Origin: Methylobacterium bullatum
Lineage (GTDB): Bacteria > Pseudomonadota > Alphaproteobacteria > Rhizobiales > Beijerinckiaceae
DNA length: 64,000 bases
Direction: 5' to 3'
Assembly: GCA_902712845.1 (NCBI GenBank)
Contig: LR743504.1
Span: forward strand, 1,090,001 to 1,154,000
Part shown: piece by piece, positions 38,086 to 47,101 of the stretch
Position numbering within the stretch: position 1 is the first letter of the stretch
How the letters are laid out: every line of letters starts with the position of its first letter
Translations under genes and position numbers: made by a program
The notes under the pieces: model-generated
The model's input: the letters and a program-made list of their open reading frames with translations, nothing else
Database searches by the model: none
What the model was told of the DNA's origin: nothing

Positions 38086-39375
38086 ATGGACCGGATCAAC
38101 ATCATCGGCGGAAAGCCGCTCCACGGCGTCATCCCGATCTCGGGCGCCAAGAACGCGGCCCTGCCCCTGATGATCGCGAGCCTGATGACGGGGGAATCCC
38201 TCGAACTCATGAACGTGCCGCGTCTGGCCGACATCCACGCCCTGCTGCGCATCCTCGGCAACCACGGCGTCGACCACATGGTGGTGGGCAAGCGCCCCGG
38301 TGATACGACGGAGACCGGCCAGACCATCCGGCTCACCGCCTCCAACGTCATCGACACCACCGCGCCCTACGAGCTCGTCTCCACCATGCGGGCGAGTTTC
38401 TGGGTCATCGCGCCGCTACTCGCGCGCTTCGGCGAGGCCCGCGTCTCCATGCCCGGCGGCTGCGCCATCGGCACCCGGCCCATCGACCTGATGCTGATGG
38501 CCCTGGAGCGCCTCGGCGCCACCGTCGAGATCGACGGCGGATACGTGGTGGCGAAGGCCAAGAACGGCCTGCGCGGCGGCGAGATCCACTTTCCCAAGGT
38601 CACGGTGGGCGGCACCCATGTGGCGCTGATGGCGGCGTCGCTCGCCAACGGCTCGACCCTGATCGAGAATGCCGCCCGCGAGCCGGAAGTGGTCGATCTC
38701 GCAGACTGCCTCATCAAGATGGGCGCCAGGATTTCGGGAGCCGGCACCCCGCGCATCACCATCGAGGGCGTCTCGCGCCTGAACGGCGCCCGCCACACCG
38801 TCCTGCCGGACCGGATCGAGACCGGCACCTACGCCATGGCGGCCGCCATGGTGGGGGGCGACGTGACCCTGGAGAATACCCGGGCCGACCTGCTGCACAG
38901 CGCACTCGACGTGCTGACGACCACGGGTGCCGAGATCACCAGCACCGCCGACACGATCCGCATCCGGCGCAATGGCGGCGGCATCGCGGCGGTGGACGTG
39001 ACCACCGACCCGTTCCCGGGCTTCCCCACCGACCTCCAGGCGCAGTTCATGGCGCTGATGACCCTGGCCAAGGGCCAGTCCCACATCCGCGAGACCATCT
39101 TCGAGAACCGTTTCATGCACGTGCAGGAACTGGCGCGCCTCGGCGCCAAGATCCGGCTCGAAGGGGATCTGGCCATCGTCGACGGCGTGGAGCGCCTCAA
39201 GGGCGCCCCGGTCATGGCGACCGACCTGCGTGCCTCGGTCTCCCTCGTCATCGCCGGCCTCGCCGCCGAGGGCGAGACCAGTATCAACCGGGTCTACCAT
39301 CTCGACCGCGGCTTCGAGGCGCTGGAGGCCAAGCTCGGCCGCTGCGGCGCCGAGATCAGCCGGGTCCGCTCCTGA
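38086..39375 (+). CDS. murA: UDP-N-acetylglucosamine 1-carboxyvinyltransferase
   Basis: MurA transfers enolpyruvate from PEP to UDP-GlcNAc, the first committed step of peptidoglycan synthesis. The 429-residue enzyme has the repeat-built EPT fold. The catalytic, fosfomycin-reactive Cys is at residue 126 in [14 protein letters not shown]-terminal [20 protein letters not shown] and C-terminal [16 protein letters not shown] and [15 protein letters not shown] are family hallmarks. ATG at 38086 is preceded by the small basic protein gene. Having Cys at that position predicts fosfomycin sensitivity of the enzyme itself. Confidence 0.97.
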   Translation: MDRINIIGGKPLHGVIPISGAKNAALPLMIASLMTGESLELMNVPRLADIHALLRILGNHGVDHMVVGKRPGDTTETGQTIRLTASNVIDTTAPYELVSTMRASFWVIAPLLARFGEARVSMPGGCAIGTRPIDLMLMALERLGATVEIDGGYVVAKAKNGLRGGEIHFPKVTVGGTHVALMAASLANGSTLIENAAREPEVVDLADCLIKMGARISGAGTPRITIEGVSRLNGARHTVLPDRIETGTYAMAAAMVGGDVTLENTRADLLHSALDVLTTTGAEITSTADTIRIRRNGGGIAAVDVTTDPFPGFPTDLQAQFMALMTLAKGQSHIRETIFENRFMHVQELARLGAKIRLEGDLAIVDGVERLKGAPVMATDLRASVSLVIAGLAAEGETSINRVYHLDRGFEALEAKLGRCGAEISRVRS

Positions 39376-39421
39376 CCCTGCTCCGAACCGGGAGGCGGTC
39401 CGCGCCTCCCGGACGAAGGGC

Positions 39422-39793
39422 CTATTCCAGCACGTTGCCGCGCTTGGGGCCGAATCCCGGGATGTCGCAGCGGCAGGGCGACTGGATCGGGCTCGGATAG
39501 GCGGGACAATTGCCGCGCGAGGTGACGCAGACGCTGCCCATGCGCTGGCGTCCGTATCGCGGCGGCAGGGGACGGCGCTCGCCATCGTCGTACGGCCGGC
39601 CGTAACCCGGATCACGATCGTAGCCCCGTCGCCGGTCGTCGTCGTAGGGCGAACGGCCATAAGGCGACCTGTCGTAGCCATCGTCGATGCGGAACTGGAC
39701 CTGTGCCTGGGCCTGCCCCGGCCAGAGGGCCGTCGTCGCCGCCAGGGCGGTCAGGGCGGCGACGGCGATGCAGCGTACGGGTCCGAGAATCAT
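39422..39793 (-). CDS. Exported Arg/Tyr/Asp-rich hypothetical protein
   Basis: This 123-residue protein has a signal peptide (CIAVAALTALAATTALWPGQ to AQAQ). A low-complexity central region is built from SPYGRSPYDDDRRRGYD-like repeats. A Cys-rich tail follows (VCVTSRGNCPAYPS, CRCDIPGFG) with four cysteines. The tail pattern, two spaced Cys then CRC, is seen in small alphaproteobacterial exported proteins of unknown role. It is convergent with murA and probably monocistronic. Confidence 0.65.
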   Translation of the reverse strand: MILGPVRCIAVAALTALAATTALWPGQAQAQVQFRIDDGYDRSPYGRSPYDDDRRRGYDRDPGYGRPYDDGERRPLPPRYGRQRMGSVCVTSRGNCPAYPSPIQSPCRCDIPGFGPKRGNVLE

Positions 39794-40010
39794 GGCGAGG
39801 GATGTCCCAATCGAGAGTTCGGTGAAAGACTAACGTTGTCGGCATGAACGCCGTCTTGACGTCGCCGCCGCAAACGGCCCGTATCGCCGGCACGCTGCAA
39901 TTGTTCCGGGCCGCGCGGTTGCCGCAGGGCGGCCGCCTCGCTACCTACGGCCGACCCACTTCCACACCCGGCGCCCGATCCGGCGGTGTCCGGCCAGATG
40001 CGAACCCGCC

Positions 40011-40520
40011 ATGGAGCTCCTCAAGCTCGCTGCCCTCGACGCGGAGGATCTCGCCATCCTCTCGGCTCATCTCCAGGATGCGGTCCTGCGTCCGCAGGAT
40101 CTTGCCTATCTGGCGTCGTTGCACCGCTTCGTGCTGGTCGGGCGGCGTTTCGACTGGTCGACGCCGGATGCCGAGGCCCCGCGCCGGCGCCTCACCGGCC
40201 TCCATTTCGAGCGAGTCATGGCCGTGCGCGCACGCGGAATCACGCCCGGTTCCACCTCCGACGAGCCGCTCAACCTGCTGGCCGTCACCTTCGAGCCGAA
40301 GGAGGAACCCTCCGGCACCGTCACCCTGGTCTTTGCCGGCAAAGCAGCCATCCAGCTCGATGTGGAATGCATCGAGGCGCGGCTGAAGGATCTCGGTCCG
40401 GTCTGGGAGGTGGAAGGCCGCCCCGACCACGAGGCGGCGGAAGCCGGCCGTGCAGCGATCCAAGGCGATGCGGGCACGGCTCCCTCCGCCAAGGACAACG
40501 TCGTGAAAGATTCTGCCTGA
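40011..40520 (+). CDS. DUF2948 family protein
   Basis: This soluble 169-residue protein matches DUF2948: LLKLAALDAEDLAILSAHLQ, DAVLRPQDLAYL, then FVLVGRRFDW and NLLAVTFEP. Its function is unknown. The family is almost always encoded directly before hisD in Hyphomicrobiales, and here its stop overlaps the hisD start (TGATG), so the pair is translationally coupled. A Glu/Ala-rich tail of 30 residues is extra. This begins a four-gene cotranscribed block. Confidence 0.9.
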   Translation: MELLKLAALDAEDLAILSAHLQDAVLRPQDLAYLASLHRFVLVGRRFDWSTPDAEAPRRRLTGLHFERVMAVRARGITPGSTSDEPLNLLAVTFEPKEEPSGTVTLVFAGKAAIQLDVECIEARLKDLGPVWEVEGRPDHEAAEAGRAAIQGDAGTAPSAKDNVVKDSA

Positions 40521-41815
40521 TGGTGCGCCTCGACAGCAGCGACGCCGATTTCGCCGCCGATTTCGCCGGTCTTCTCAGCGTCAAGCGCGAGATTTCCGAG
40601 GATGTGGACGAGACCGTGCGCGGGATCATCGCCGGCGTGGTCTCCGGGGGCGACGCGGCCCTGGTGGATTACACCCGCCGCTTCGACCGGCTCGGCGAGG
40701 ATTTTTCCGCCGCCACCCTGAGGGTGACGCCCGATGAGGTGCGGGCCGCCATCGCTGCCTGTCCGGCCGACGCCCTCGACGCCCTCCGCCTCGCGGCGAC
40801 CCGCATCGAGGCCTTCCATCGTGGCCAGGTGCCGGCCGACCACATGGCCACCGACGAAATCGGCGTGACGTCGGGCTGGCGCTGGACAGCGCTAGAATCG
40901 GTGGGCCTCTACGTGCCCGGCGGAACCGCGAGCTACCCCTCCTCCGTCCTGATGAACGCCATTCCCGCCCGCGTCGCGGGGGTGCCGCGGGTCGTCATGG
41001 TGGTACCGATGCCGGAGGGGCAGATGAACCCCCTGGTGCTCGCCGCCGCCGACCTCGCCGGCGTCAGCGAGATCTATAGGGTCGGCGGCGCTCAGGCCGT
41101 GGCGGCGCTGGCCTACGGCACCGAGACCATCGCCCCCGTGGCCAAGATCGTCGGACCGGGCAACGCCTGGGTGGCGGCGGCCAAGCGCCGGGTCTTCGGG
41201 CAGGTCGGGATCGACATGATCGCCGGCCCGTCCGAGGTGCTGATCCTCGCCGACGGTCATGCCAACCCCGATTGGGTCGCCGCCGACCTCCTCGCACAGG
41301 CCGAGCACGATGTGGCCGCCCAGTCGATCCTCATCACCGATTCGTCCGAGCTCGCTGACGCCGTGGAGAGCGCCGTGGAGCGGGCACTCGCCACCCTGCC
41401 CCGGGCCGATATCGCCCGGGCGAGCTGGCGCGATTACGGGGCGATCGTCCGCGTCCGCGATTTCGACGAGGCCGTCCCCCTGGTGGACCGCCTCGCCCCC
41501 GAGCACCTTGAGATCGAGACCGCCGACCCGGAGGCCCTGGCCGCCAAGGTCCGCAATGCCGGCGCGATCTTCCTCGGCAGCCATACGCCGGAAGCCATCG
41601 GCGATTACGTCGGCGGCCCCAACCACGTCCTGCCCACAGCTCGTTCGGCCCGATTCTCGTCGGGCCTCGGCGTGCTCGACTTCATGAAGCGGACGACGAT
41701 CCTGCGCTGCGATCCCGCGGCGCTGAGGGCCCTGGGGCCAGCAGCCATCGCGCTAGGACGGTCGGAGGGCCTCGACGGCCACGCCCGCTCCGTGGCGATC
41801 CGCCTGAATCTGTGA
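40520..41815 (+). CDS. hisD: Histidinol dehydrogenase
   Basis: This zinc enzyme carries out the last two steps of histidine synthesis, histidinol to histidine with two NAD. The 431-residue length is standard. Signatures: [48 protein letters not shown], the zinc and catalytic region [22 protein letters not shown], and [16 protein letters not shown] at 40520 overlaps the upstream stop. The downstream gene starts after 7 bp. Confidence 0.97.
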   Translation: MVRLDSSDADFAADFAGLLSVKREISEDVDETVRGIIAGVVSGGDAALVDYTRRFDRLGEDFSAATLRVTPDEVRAAIAACPADALDALRLAATRIEAFHRGQVPADHMATDEIGVTSGWRWTALESVGLYVPGGTASYPSSVLMNAIPARVAGVPRVVMVVPMPEGQMNPLVLAAADLAGVSEIYRVGGAQAVAALAYGTETIAPVAKIVGPGNAWVAAAKRRVFGQVGIDMIAGPSEVLILADGHANPDWVAADLLAQAEHDVAAQSILITDSSELADAVESAVERALATLPRADIARASWRDYGAIVRVRDFDEAVPLVDRLAPEHLEIETADPEALAAKVRNAGAIFLGSHTPEAIGDYVGGPNHVLPTARSARFSSGLGVLDFMKRTTILRCDPAALRALGPAAIALGRSEGLDGHARSVAIRLNL

Positions 41816-41822
41816 GGGGACG

Positions 41823-42338
41823 ATGGCCGGCTCAGAACAACCAGAAACGGGACAAGCGGCAGAGAAAGCGTCGTCCATCCACCGCCTCGCGGCGGTGACG
41901 TTCGACGAGGATTCCATCGCCCGGGGCAACCCCGACCAGGAACACGAGCGCGCCATCGCGATCTTCGACATCCTGGAGGAGAACCATTTCTCGATTCCCG
42001 GACGCGAAGGCCCCTACGCCCTCACCCTCGGCCTCGTGGAGAACAAGCTCTCCTTCGCCATCCGCCGCGAGGACGGCGAGCCGGTGATGACCCATCTCCT
42101 GTCGCTGACCCCGTTCCGCCGGGTGATCCGCGACTACGAGATGATCTGCGAGAGCTATTACAATGCGATCAAGACCGCCTCGCCCACTCAGATCGAGGCG
42201 ATCGACATGGGACGGCGGGGCCTGCACAACGAAGCCTCCGAACTCCTCCGGCAGCGCCTCGAGGGCAAGGTCGATCTCGACCACGACACCGCGCGGCGCC
42301 TGTTCACCCTGGTCTTCGCCTTGCACTGGAAGGCGTGA
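41823..42338 (+). CDS. UPF0262 family protein
   Basis: This 171-residue cytoplasmic protein of unknown function belongs to UPF0262. Family core: [53 protein letters not shown] and [16 protein letters not shown]. It is found between hisD and the LMW-phosphatase gene throughout Hyphomicrobiales and Rhodobacterales, exactly the context here. Starts 7 bp after hisD and is surely cotranscribed. Confidence 0.92.
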   Translation: MAGSEQPETGQAAEKASSIHRLAAVTFDEDSIARGNPDQEHERAIAIFDILEENHFSIPGREGPYALTLGLVENKLSFAIRREDGEPVMTHLLSLTPFRRVIRDYEMICESYYNAIKTASPTQIEAIDMGRRGLHNEASELLRQRLEGKVDLDHDTARRLFTLVFALHWKA

Positions 42339-42377
42339 GCGCCCTCCCCGTCGTTTGAAGCCCGAGGCAGTCACCGG

Positions 42378-42839
42378 ATGGCGGAAGAGGCCGGCCCGAA
42401 GAAGACGCGCGTGCAGTCGGTGCTGTTCATGTGCAACTTCAACGCCGTGCGGTCCCTCGCGGCGGAGGCGGTGGCGCGCCACTATTTCGGCAAGTCCACC
42501 TATGTCCAGTCGGCGGGCGTCCGCTCCGGCGAGCCGGCCGACCCGTTCATGGTGGCGGCCCTCGACGAGATCGGCATCAACGCCTCCAAGCACCGGCCCC
42601 GGACCCTCCTCGAACTGGAGGAATGGGAGGGGCTGAACTTCGACCTCATCATCACCCTGTCGCCCGAGGCCCACCACGCGGCCCTGGAGGTCACTCGCAC
42701 CAACGCCGTGGACGTGGAGTACTGGCCGACGCCGGACCCGACGCTGATGCAGGAAGCCTCCCGCGAGCAGCGCCTCGACGCCTACCGCGACGTCCGCGAC
42801 GGGCTGATCACCCGCATCAAGACCCGGCTGAAGCCGTGA
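42378..42839 (+). CDS. Low-molecular-weight phosphotyrosine-phosphatase-family protein
   Basis: This 153-residue protein has the P-loop C-x5-R at residues 19-25 (CNFNAVR), then SLAAEAVARHYF, and the DP-type acid loop WPTPDP near residue 120. It differs from classic LMW-PTPs, which have CxGNxCRS, so its substrate may not be phosphotyrosine; arsenate reductase activity is another possibility for this fold. Fourth gene in the DUF2948-hisD-UPF0262 block. Its 3' end overlaps the convergent NlpC/P60 gene by 23 bp. Confidence 0.87.
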   Translation: MAEEAGPKKTRVQSVLFMCNFNAVRSLAAEAVARHYFGKSTYVQSAGVRSGEPADPFMVAALDEIGINASKHRPRTLLELEEWEGLNFDLIITLSPEAHHAALEVTRTNAVDVEYWPTPDPTLMQEASREQRLDAYRDVRDGLITRIKTRLKP

Positions 42840-43713
42840 TCCGCCGGATCGACGTCACGGCGCCGTAGCTCTTCTCCGCGATGCGCTCCACCGCTCCCGC
42901 CAGGGGCTCCACCGCCACCGCCATGTGGTGGCCGTTGGCGTGAATGAGGCGGGTCTCGTCCAGCATCATCCCCACATGGCCGCGCCAGAACACGAGGTCG
43001 CCCCGAATCAGGCCGTCCAGGCTGAGGCGCAGCGCCGTGCCGAGGGCCGCTTCCTGCTGGTCGGCGTCGCGGGGAGACGGAATGCCCGCCAAAGCGAGGC
43101 AGAGCTGGACGAGGCCCGAGCAATCGAGCCCGAGGCTAGTGCGCCCGCCCCAGAGATAGGGGGTGCCCACGAGACGCTCGGCGGTGGCGGCAGGATCGGG
43201 CTTCACGATACCGACGGGCGCGCAATGATCGGCGAAGACGTAGGCGAGGTCGGCAAAGGCATGGGCACCGTCGGCGAGGCGCAGGAAATCGCCCTCCCGC
43301 CCGGCGATATCGAGCCCCGCGCCGAGGCTGACATGGCCCAGCGGCGGCCGCTTCATGTTGGCGTCGGGATAGAGGAATGTCCGCAGGGCCGTCACCCGAT
43401 GGGTCGGTGCCAGCGCCTTCAGGGCGAGGGCGGCTTCCAGCAGGTAGCCGACATAGCCGTCGGTCTCGAGTTGCACGAAGGCGAAGCCGTCTCCCGTGTC
43501 GTAGAGGGTGACGGGATCGCCCATCACCGCCTCGGTCTCGATCCCCGCATCAAGGCTCGGCTTGCGCCGCAGCGGAGCCGAGGCGGCGATGAGACGACCG
43601 CTTCGTCCGGCGACATAACGCGCGGCCTCGACACGGCCCCGCAGACGGATGTCGGCCAGGTCGGGGCGCGCCGGGACTAGCCTGGCATCGGTAAGATCGG
43701 TGATGGGAAACAT
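42817..43713 (-). CDS. NlpC/P60 family cell-wall hydrolase
   Basis: This 298-residue peptidoglycan-peptide hydrolase has N-terminal SH3-like domains (TLYDTGDGFAFVQLETDGYV) and a C-terminal NlpC/P60 catalytic domain: Cys in TSLGLDCSGLVQLCLALAGI, His in FWRGHVGMMLD, and the third polar residue His in LIHANGHHMAV. No signal peptide is seen, as in many dipeptidyl-peptidase-VI-like members acting on recycled muropeptides. ATG at 43713 opens the conserved region; the frame is open for 75 more codons upstream but poor. It overlaps the convergent phosphatase gene by 23 bp. Confidence 0.9.
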   Translation of the reverse strand: MFPITDLTDARLVPARPDLADIRLRGRVEAARYVAGRSGRLIAASAPLRRKPSLDAGIETEAVMGDPVTLYDTGDGFAFVQLETDGYVGYLLEAALALKALAPTHRVTALRTFLYPDANMKRPPLGHVSLGAGLDIAGREGDFLRLADGAHAFADLAYVFADHCAPVGIVKPDPAATAERLVGTPYLWGGRTSLGLDCSGLVQLCLALAGIPSPRDADQQEAALGTALRLSLDGLIRGDLVFWRGHVGMMLDETRLIHANGHHMAVAVEPLAGAVERIAEKSYGAVTSIRRITASAGS

Positions 43714-43993
43714 GATTGGGCCAGTATCGGCGGCGGCGTGGCCGCATGCAACGGCGCGAGGACCGGCTCGCTCATCGCCTCCTGGATGCGACATATCGAC
43801 ACGATGATATGCTCGTTCCCTGGGCAATCCAAGGCCTGTGCGGATGCAGGCAGGGCAACTTTCGCCGGATCTGCGGGAAATTCCGGCGGTGATGGGGGAA
43901 TGCATGGAACGCGTGGGTGCGTCGTCGAAATGGTGCAATGCACTCCCGCCGCGGTCGCGTTATCCTCGATCGGTGTGGAGCGCGGACCGAGTC

Positions 43994-44326
43994 GTGAAGA
44001 AGACGCCGAAATCCTTTCAGGATCTGCCGCCGATCCGTGTCCGGCGCGAACCGCCGACGATCCCCGAGGCGATCGCCGCCGCGCAGGATCTCGCCGACGA
44101 TCTCGAACAGCAGGTCGAGATCGCCGCCGGCCTGATCGGTCTCCCCCTCGACGAGGTGCGCCCGCACGTGCTCGCCGCCGAGAAGCCGAAGCCCGAGAAG
44201 GTCTCCGAGCGCATCCTCACCGCCGGCAGCCCGAGCCGCGCACCGCGCACCGTCATCGTCGAGCGCCGCACCCGTCCCCCGGTGGTGGTGGAACGGCGCG
44301 GCCGCCCCTTGGACGGGCGGCGCTAA
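43994..44326 (+). CDS. Hypothetical protein with conserved-looking acidic helix
   Basis: Not recognised. From the GTG at 43994 the protein has 110 residues: a basic start (VKKTPKSFQDLPPIRVRREP), a helical acidic core (IPEAIAAAQDLADDLEQQVE and IAAGLIGLPLDEVRPHVLA) and an Arg/Pro/Val-rich tail. The frame is open to 43838 but upstream codon use is poor. Short proteins with a DEVRPHVL-type helix occur widely in Methylobacterium-like genomes without assigned function. Confidence 0.6.
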   Translation: MKKTPKSFQDLPPIRVRREPPTIPEAIAAAQDLADDLEQQVEIAAGLIGLPLDEVRPHVLAAEKPKPEKVSERILTAGSPSRAPRTVIVERRTRPPVVVERRGRPLDGRR

Positions 44327-44364
44327 GCGCCTACCAGGCCCCGGCGCCGAGCGCCTACCAGGCC
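44326..44364. repeat. Tandem duplication at the 3' end of the SDR gene
   Basis: AGCGCCTACCAGGCC occurs at 44326-44340 and again at 44350-44364, a 24-bp period. The second copy contains the SDR stop codon (44355-44357 on the minus strand), so the duplication placed a second in-phase stop after the first. Confidence 0.6.
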
Positions 44365-45041
44365 AAGGTCGCGCCGGTATAGTCGAGATAGGCGATGCCG
44401 GTTTTGCCGAGGCGACCCTCGATGACGTCGGCGAGACCGGCGACGCTCGTCGCCACGTCGATATCCGCTTCCTCGCCGCCCATCTCCGTACGGACCCAGC
44501 CGGGATGGAGGAGGGCGACGCCCAATCCCTCATCGCGGTGACGGATCTCGAAGCTGATCGCCAGCGTGTTCAGCGCCGCCTTGCTCGCTCGGTAAGTCTC
44601 CCATCCGCCGCTCTCGTTGAGGGAGACGCTGCCGAGGACGGAGCTCATGAAGGCGATGAGGCCGTGGCCCGCCAGCCGGTCGCGGAACCGTTCGGCGAAG
44701 CGGATCGGGCTGATGGCGTTGGTCAGGTAGACCTGCGCGGCGACATCGCGCGGGACCTCGTGGGCGGGGTCGTGCGCCTGGGTGGCCACGCCGGCCACCA
44801 CGAAGATCAGGTCGTAGCGCTGGTTCGCGAGCCGGTCGTGGAGGGCGGCCACCGCCCCGTCGTCGTCGATATCCGCGGTCTCGATGCCGAGCGCGTCGGA
44901 GGCCAAAGCCACCAATCCGTCGGACGGCGAGCGCTGCGTGGCGGTGACGGCCCAGCCGCGCTGGAGGAAGGTTTCCACCAATCCGAGGCCGAGGCCGCGC
45001 GAGGCCCCGACGATCAATGCGTTCTTGCGTGTTTCGGTCAT
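44355..45041 (-). CDS. Short-chain dehydrogenase/reductase (SDR)
   Basis: This NAD(P)-dependent SDR has 228 residues. The nucleotide-binding motif is GASRGLGLGLVETFL near residues 13-27. The NAG-type motif is replaced by VVAGVAT, the catalytic Ser is in AFMSSVLGS, and Tyr-x3-Lys is in YRASKAALNT, followed by HPGWVRTEMGG. This C-terminal HPGWVxTDMGG form is typical of C-factor/sniffer-like SDRs. The substrate is unknown. A 24-bp duplication flanks the stop codon. Confidence 0.9.
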   Translation of the reverse strand: MTETRKNALIVGASRGLGLGLVETFLQRGWAVTATQRSPSDGLVALASDALGIETADIDDDGAVAALHDRLANQRYDLIFVVAGVATQAHDPAHEVPRDVAAQVYLTNAISPIRFAERFRDRLAGHGLIAFMSSVLGSVSLNESGGWETYRASKAALNTLAISFEIRHRDEGLGVALLHPGWVRTEMGGEEADIDVATSVAGLADVIEGRLGKTGIAYLDYTGATLAW

Positions 45042-45129
45042 GGTGTCGGCTCTCCGCCGCCGGATTCGAGCCCGGCATCACGGGTCTAGGTTGGTCGTTT
45101 CCACTGGGCGGCAATGGCGGCGGATGCGC

Positions 45130-45846
45130 TCAATCGGCGGTCTGGACCGACCAGGTGGCATGGCTGATCCGCCCGTCGCGCTCCAACCCGGCCACCACCG
45201 CGTCGAGTTCGGCGGAGTCCACCGCCGTCGCCACCAGGGTCGCCACCACTTCCACCGTTTCCTCGCCGCGTTCCACCACCTCGGTGCCGCCGACCGGGTA
45301 ATGTGCCGCCTCCAGCCGTTCCACGAGGAGGTCGCGGGCGGGGCCGGCATGCTCCGCCTGCACCGTGACCTGAACCTCGTAGGTGGCCTCGGTCTGGCTC
45401 TCGTCGATGGGGACACGGTTGATGGCGTTGACGAGGGGCCGCAGCAAGGTGTTGCCGGACAGGACCGCCGCCGTGACGAAACAAGCCTCCAGGGGGAAGT
45501 CCGCCCCGGCGAAAGCCCCCACCGCCGCCGAGCACCAGAGGGTGGCGGCGGTATTGAGGCCGCGCACGTTCATGCCCTCCTTCATGATGACGCCGGCCCC
45601 AAGGAAACCGACGCCGGAGATGACGTAGGCGACCGTGCTCACCGCGCCGCGCGTCCCTTCGAGGCGCATGCCGAGATCGACGAAGGCCGCAGCACCCACC
45701 GCCACCAGCACGTTGGTGCGCAGGCCCGCCGTGCGCTGGCGATATTGCCGCTCGGCGCCGATCATGGTGCCGAGCACGAACGCGACGATGAGGCTGACGG
45801 CGGAATTGACGAATTCGGGAAGCGGCAAGGCGAAGAGAGCGGTCAT
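45130..45846 (-). CDS. MgtC/SapB family membrane protein
   Basis: This 238-residue inner-membrane protein has four to five N-terminal helices and a C-terminal ACT-like domain. Family signatures are FVLGTMIGAERQYRQRTAGL, RTNVLVAVGAAAFV, YVISGVGFLGAGVIMKEG and VRGLNTAATLWCSAAVGA. MgtC proteins support growth at low magnesium and, in pathogens, survival in macrophages; here a general envelope or Mg role is likely. ATG at 45846 fits the first membrane helix; an ATG 8 codons upstream is less likely. Confidence 0.9.
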   Translation of the reverse strand: MTALFALPLPEFVNSAVSLIVAFVLGTMIGAERQYRQRTAGLRTNVLVAVGAAAFVDLGMRLEGTRGAVSTVAYVISGVGFLGAGVIMKEGMNVRGLNTAATLWCSAAVGAFAGADFPLEACFVTAAVLSGNTLLRPLVNAINRVPIDESQTEATYEVQVTVQAEHAGPARDLLVERLEAAHYPVGGTEVVERGEETVEVVATLVATAVDSAELDAVVAGLERDGRISHATWSVQTAD

Positions 45847-45894
45847 GGGCGCTGCATGTCGCCCGCCCATGACGAAACGGTGACGCTTCGCGCG

Positions 45895-46764
45895 TCAGCC
45901 AGCGAGAAAGGCGTTCAGGGCTTTGAGGGTCTCGGCCGCGTTCTCCTCCGCCAGGAAATGGCCGGAGGTGATGTCCACGGCCTCGGCTTTCGGCGCGAAG
46001 GTGCGCTGCCAGGCCGCCAGCGGGGTCTCGTGCGAATGGTCGAGATAGCCGTCCCCGGTGAGGATCAGGGTCGGGCAGGAGAGGGTCTTGCCCGCCGCGA
46101 GGTCGTCGAGATCCGCCTCGCGGTCGCGGGTGGCACCGGCCCGGTAATCCTCGCAGAACGCGTGAATGCGCTCGGGCACGGTCCAGTTCTCGCGATAGAG
46201 GCGCAAGGCGTCCGGGGCGAAGGGGTCGAGGCTCCGGGCGTTGCTCCATTGCCGGAGGAGCCTCTCGAAATAGGCGACCGGATCGCGACCGATCCCCTCC
46301 TCCGGACTGGGGGCCGGCCGGGCCAGGGATGCCCAATGCGACGACACGTCGGGATCGGCTTCGATCCGCTCCCACTGAACGAGGGTCGGCAGGATATCGA
46401 GGAGGGCGAGGCGGTAGCCCACCCGCGCGCCGCGATCGTGACCCACGAGCGCGAAGCGGACATGGCCGAGCCGCTCCATGACCGCCACCACGTCGCGGCC
46501 CATGCGGCGCTTGGAATAGACGTCGTGGCGGGGATCGCCCTTCGGCGCTTCCGACCAGCCGTAGCCCTTGAGGTCGAGGCAGACCACTCGATGGGTCTCG
46601 GCCAAAGCCGGGGCGATGCGGTGCCAGCAGGCATGAGTCTGCGGAAATCCATGGAGGAGGATCACCGGAGGCGCATCCTCACGACCGCCGCTGCGGGCGA
46701 AGAAACGGCCCTCCGGAATGTCGATCCAGTCCGCGCTGAAGCCGGGGAAGAGGTCTGTACTCAT
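45895..46764 (-). CDS. Alpha/beta hydrolase related to haloacetate (fluoroacetate) dehalogenase
   Basis: The 289-residue alpha/beta hydrolase has the fluoroacetate-dehalogenase residue set: nucleophile D110 with R111 and R114 (GHDRGAR), an Asp equivalent to the catalytic acid at D123 (LLDILPT), H143-W144 (SSHWASL), Y207 (DYRAGAT) and H269 (SGHFLAEE). HGFPQTHACWHRIAPALA and YSKRRMGRDVV are also family hallmarks. The distance from nucleophile to acid is 13 residues instead of 24 in characterised enzymes, so an 11-residue helix segment seems missing. Activity is therefore uncertain. Confidence 0.85.
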   Translation of the reverse strand: MSTDLFPGFSADWIDIPEGRFFARSGGREDAPPVILLHGFPQTHACWHRIAPALAETHRVVCLDLKGYGWSEAPKGDPRHDVYSKRRMGRDVVAVMERLGHVRFALVGHDRGARVGYRLALLDILPTLVQWERIEADPDVSSHWASLARPAPSPEEGIGRDPVAYFERLLRQWSNARSLDPFAPDALRLYRENWTVPERIHAFCEDYRAGATRDREADLDDLAAGKTLSCPTLILTGDGYLDHSHETPLAAWQRTFAPKAEAVDITSGHFLAEENAAETLKALNAFLAG

Positions 46765-47101
46765 GGTCTGCTCCAGTCTGCCCGCTGGGTCAGGACGGAA
46801 ACCGGGAGGCTGGCCCTCGGTTTCCACCGTCGTCGCACGGGATGCGACATAACGCCGAATTCCGGCTCAAATCATACGGATCGGCAGAGAAATCCGCTCT
46901 GCATGCATTCGACTTCATGAAATCCCAGTGGTCGGGCATTCTGCCCGATCTCACCTTAGTGTTTCACGGGAAACGTCCCACGGGATTGACGCCGGTGCTC
47001 CGCTGCATGCACACCCGATCGACATAGGGATCTCTTAAGAATCCGCCCGAGGAGACGCGCATGGTGCTGTACGCCGGCCCTGCCACGATCATGACCCGCT
47101 C

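Noticed and set aside
46842..47027. 61-codon frame ahead of moxR
   Set aside because: No domain, poor codon use; likely leader DNA.
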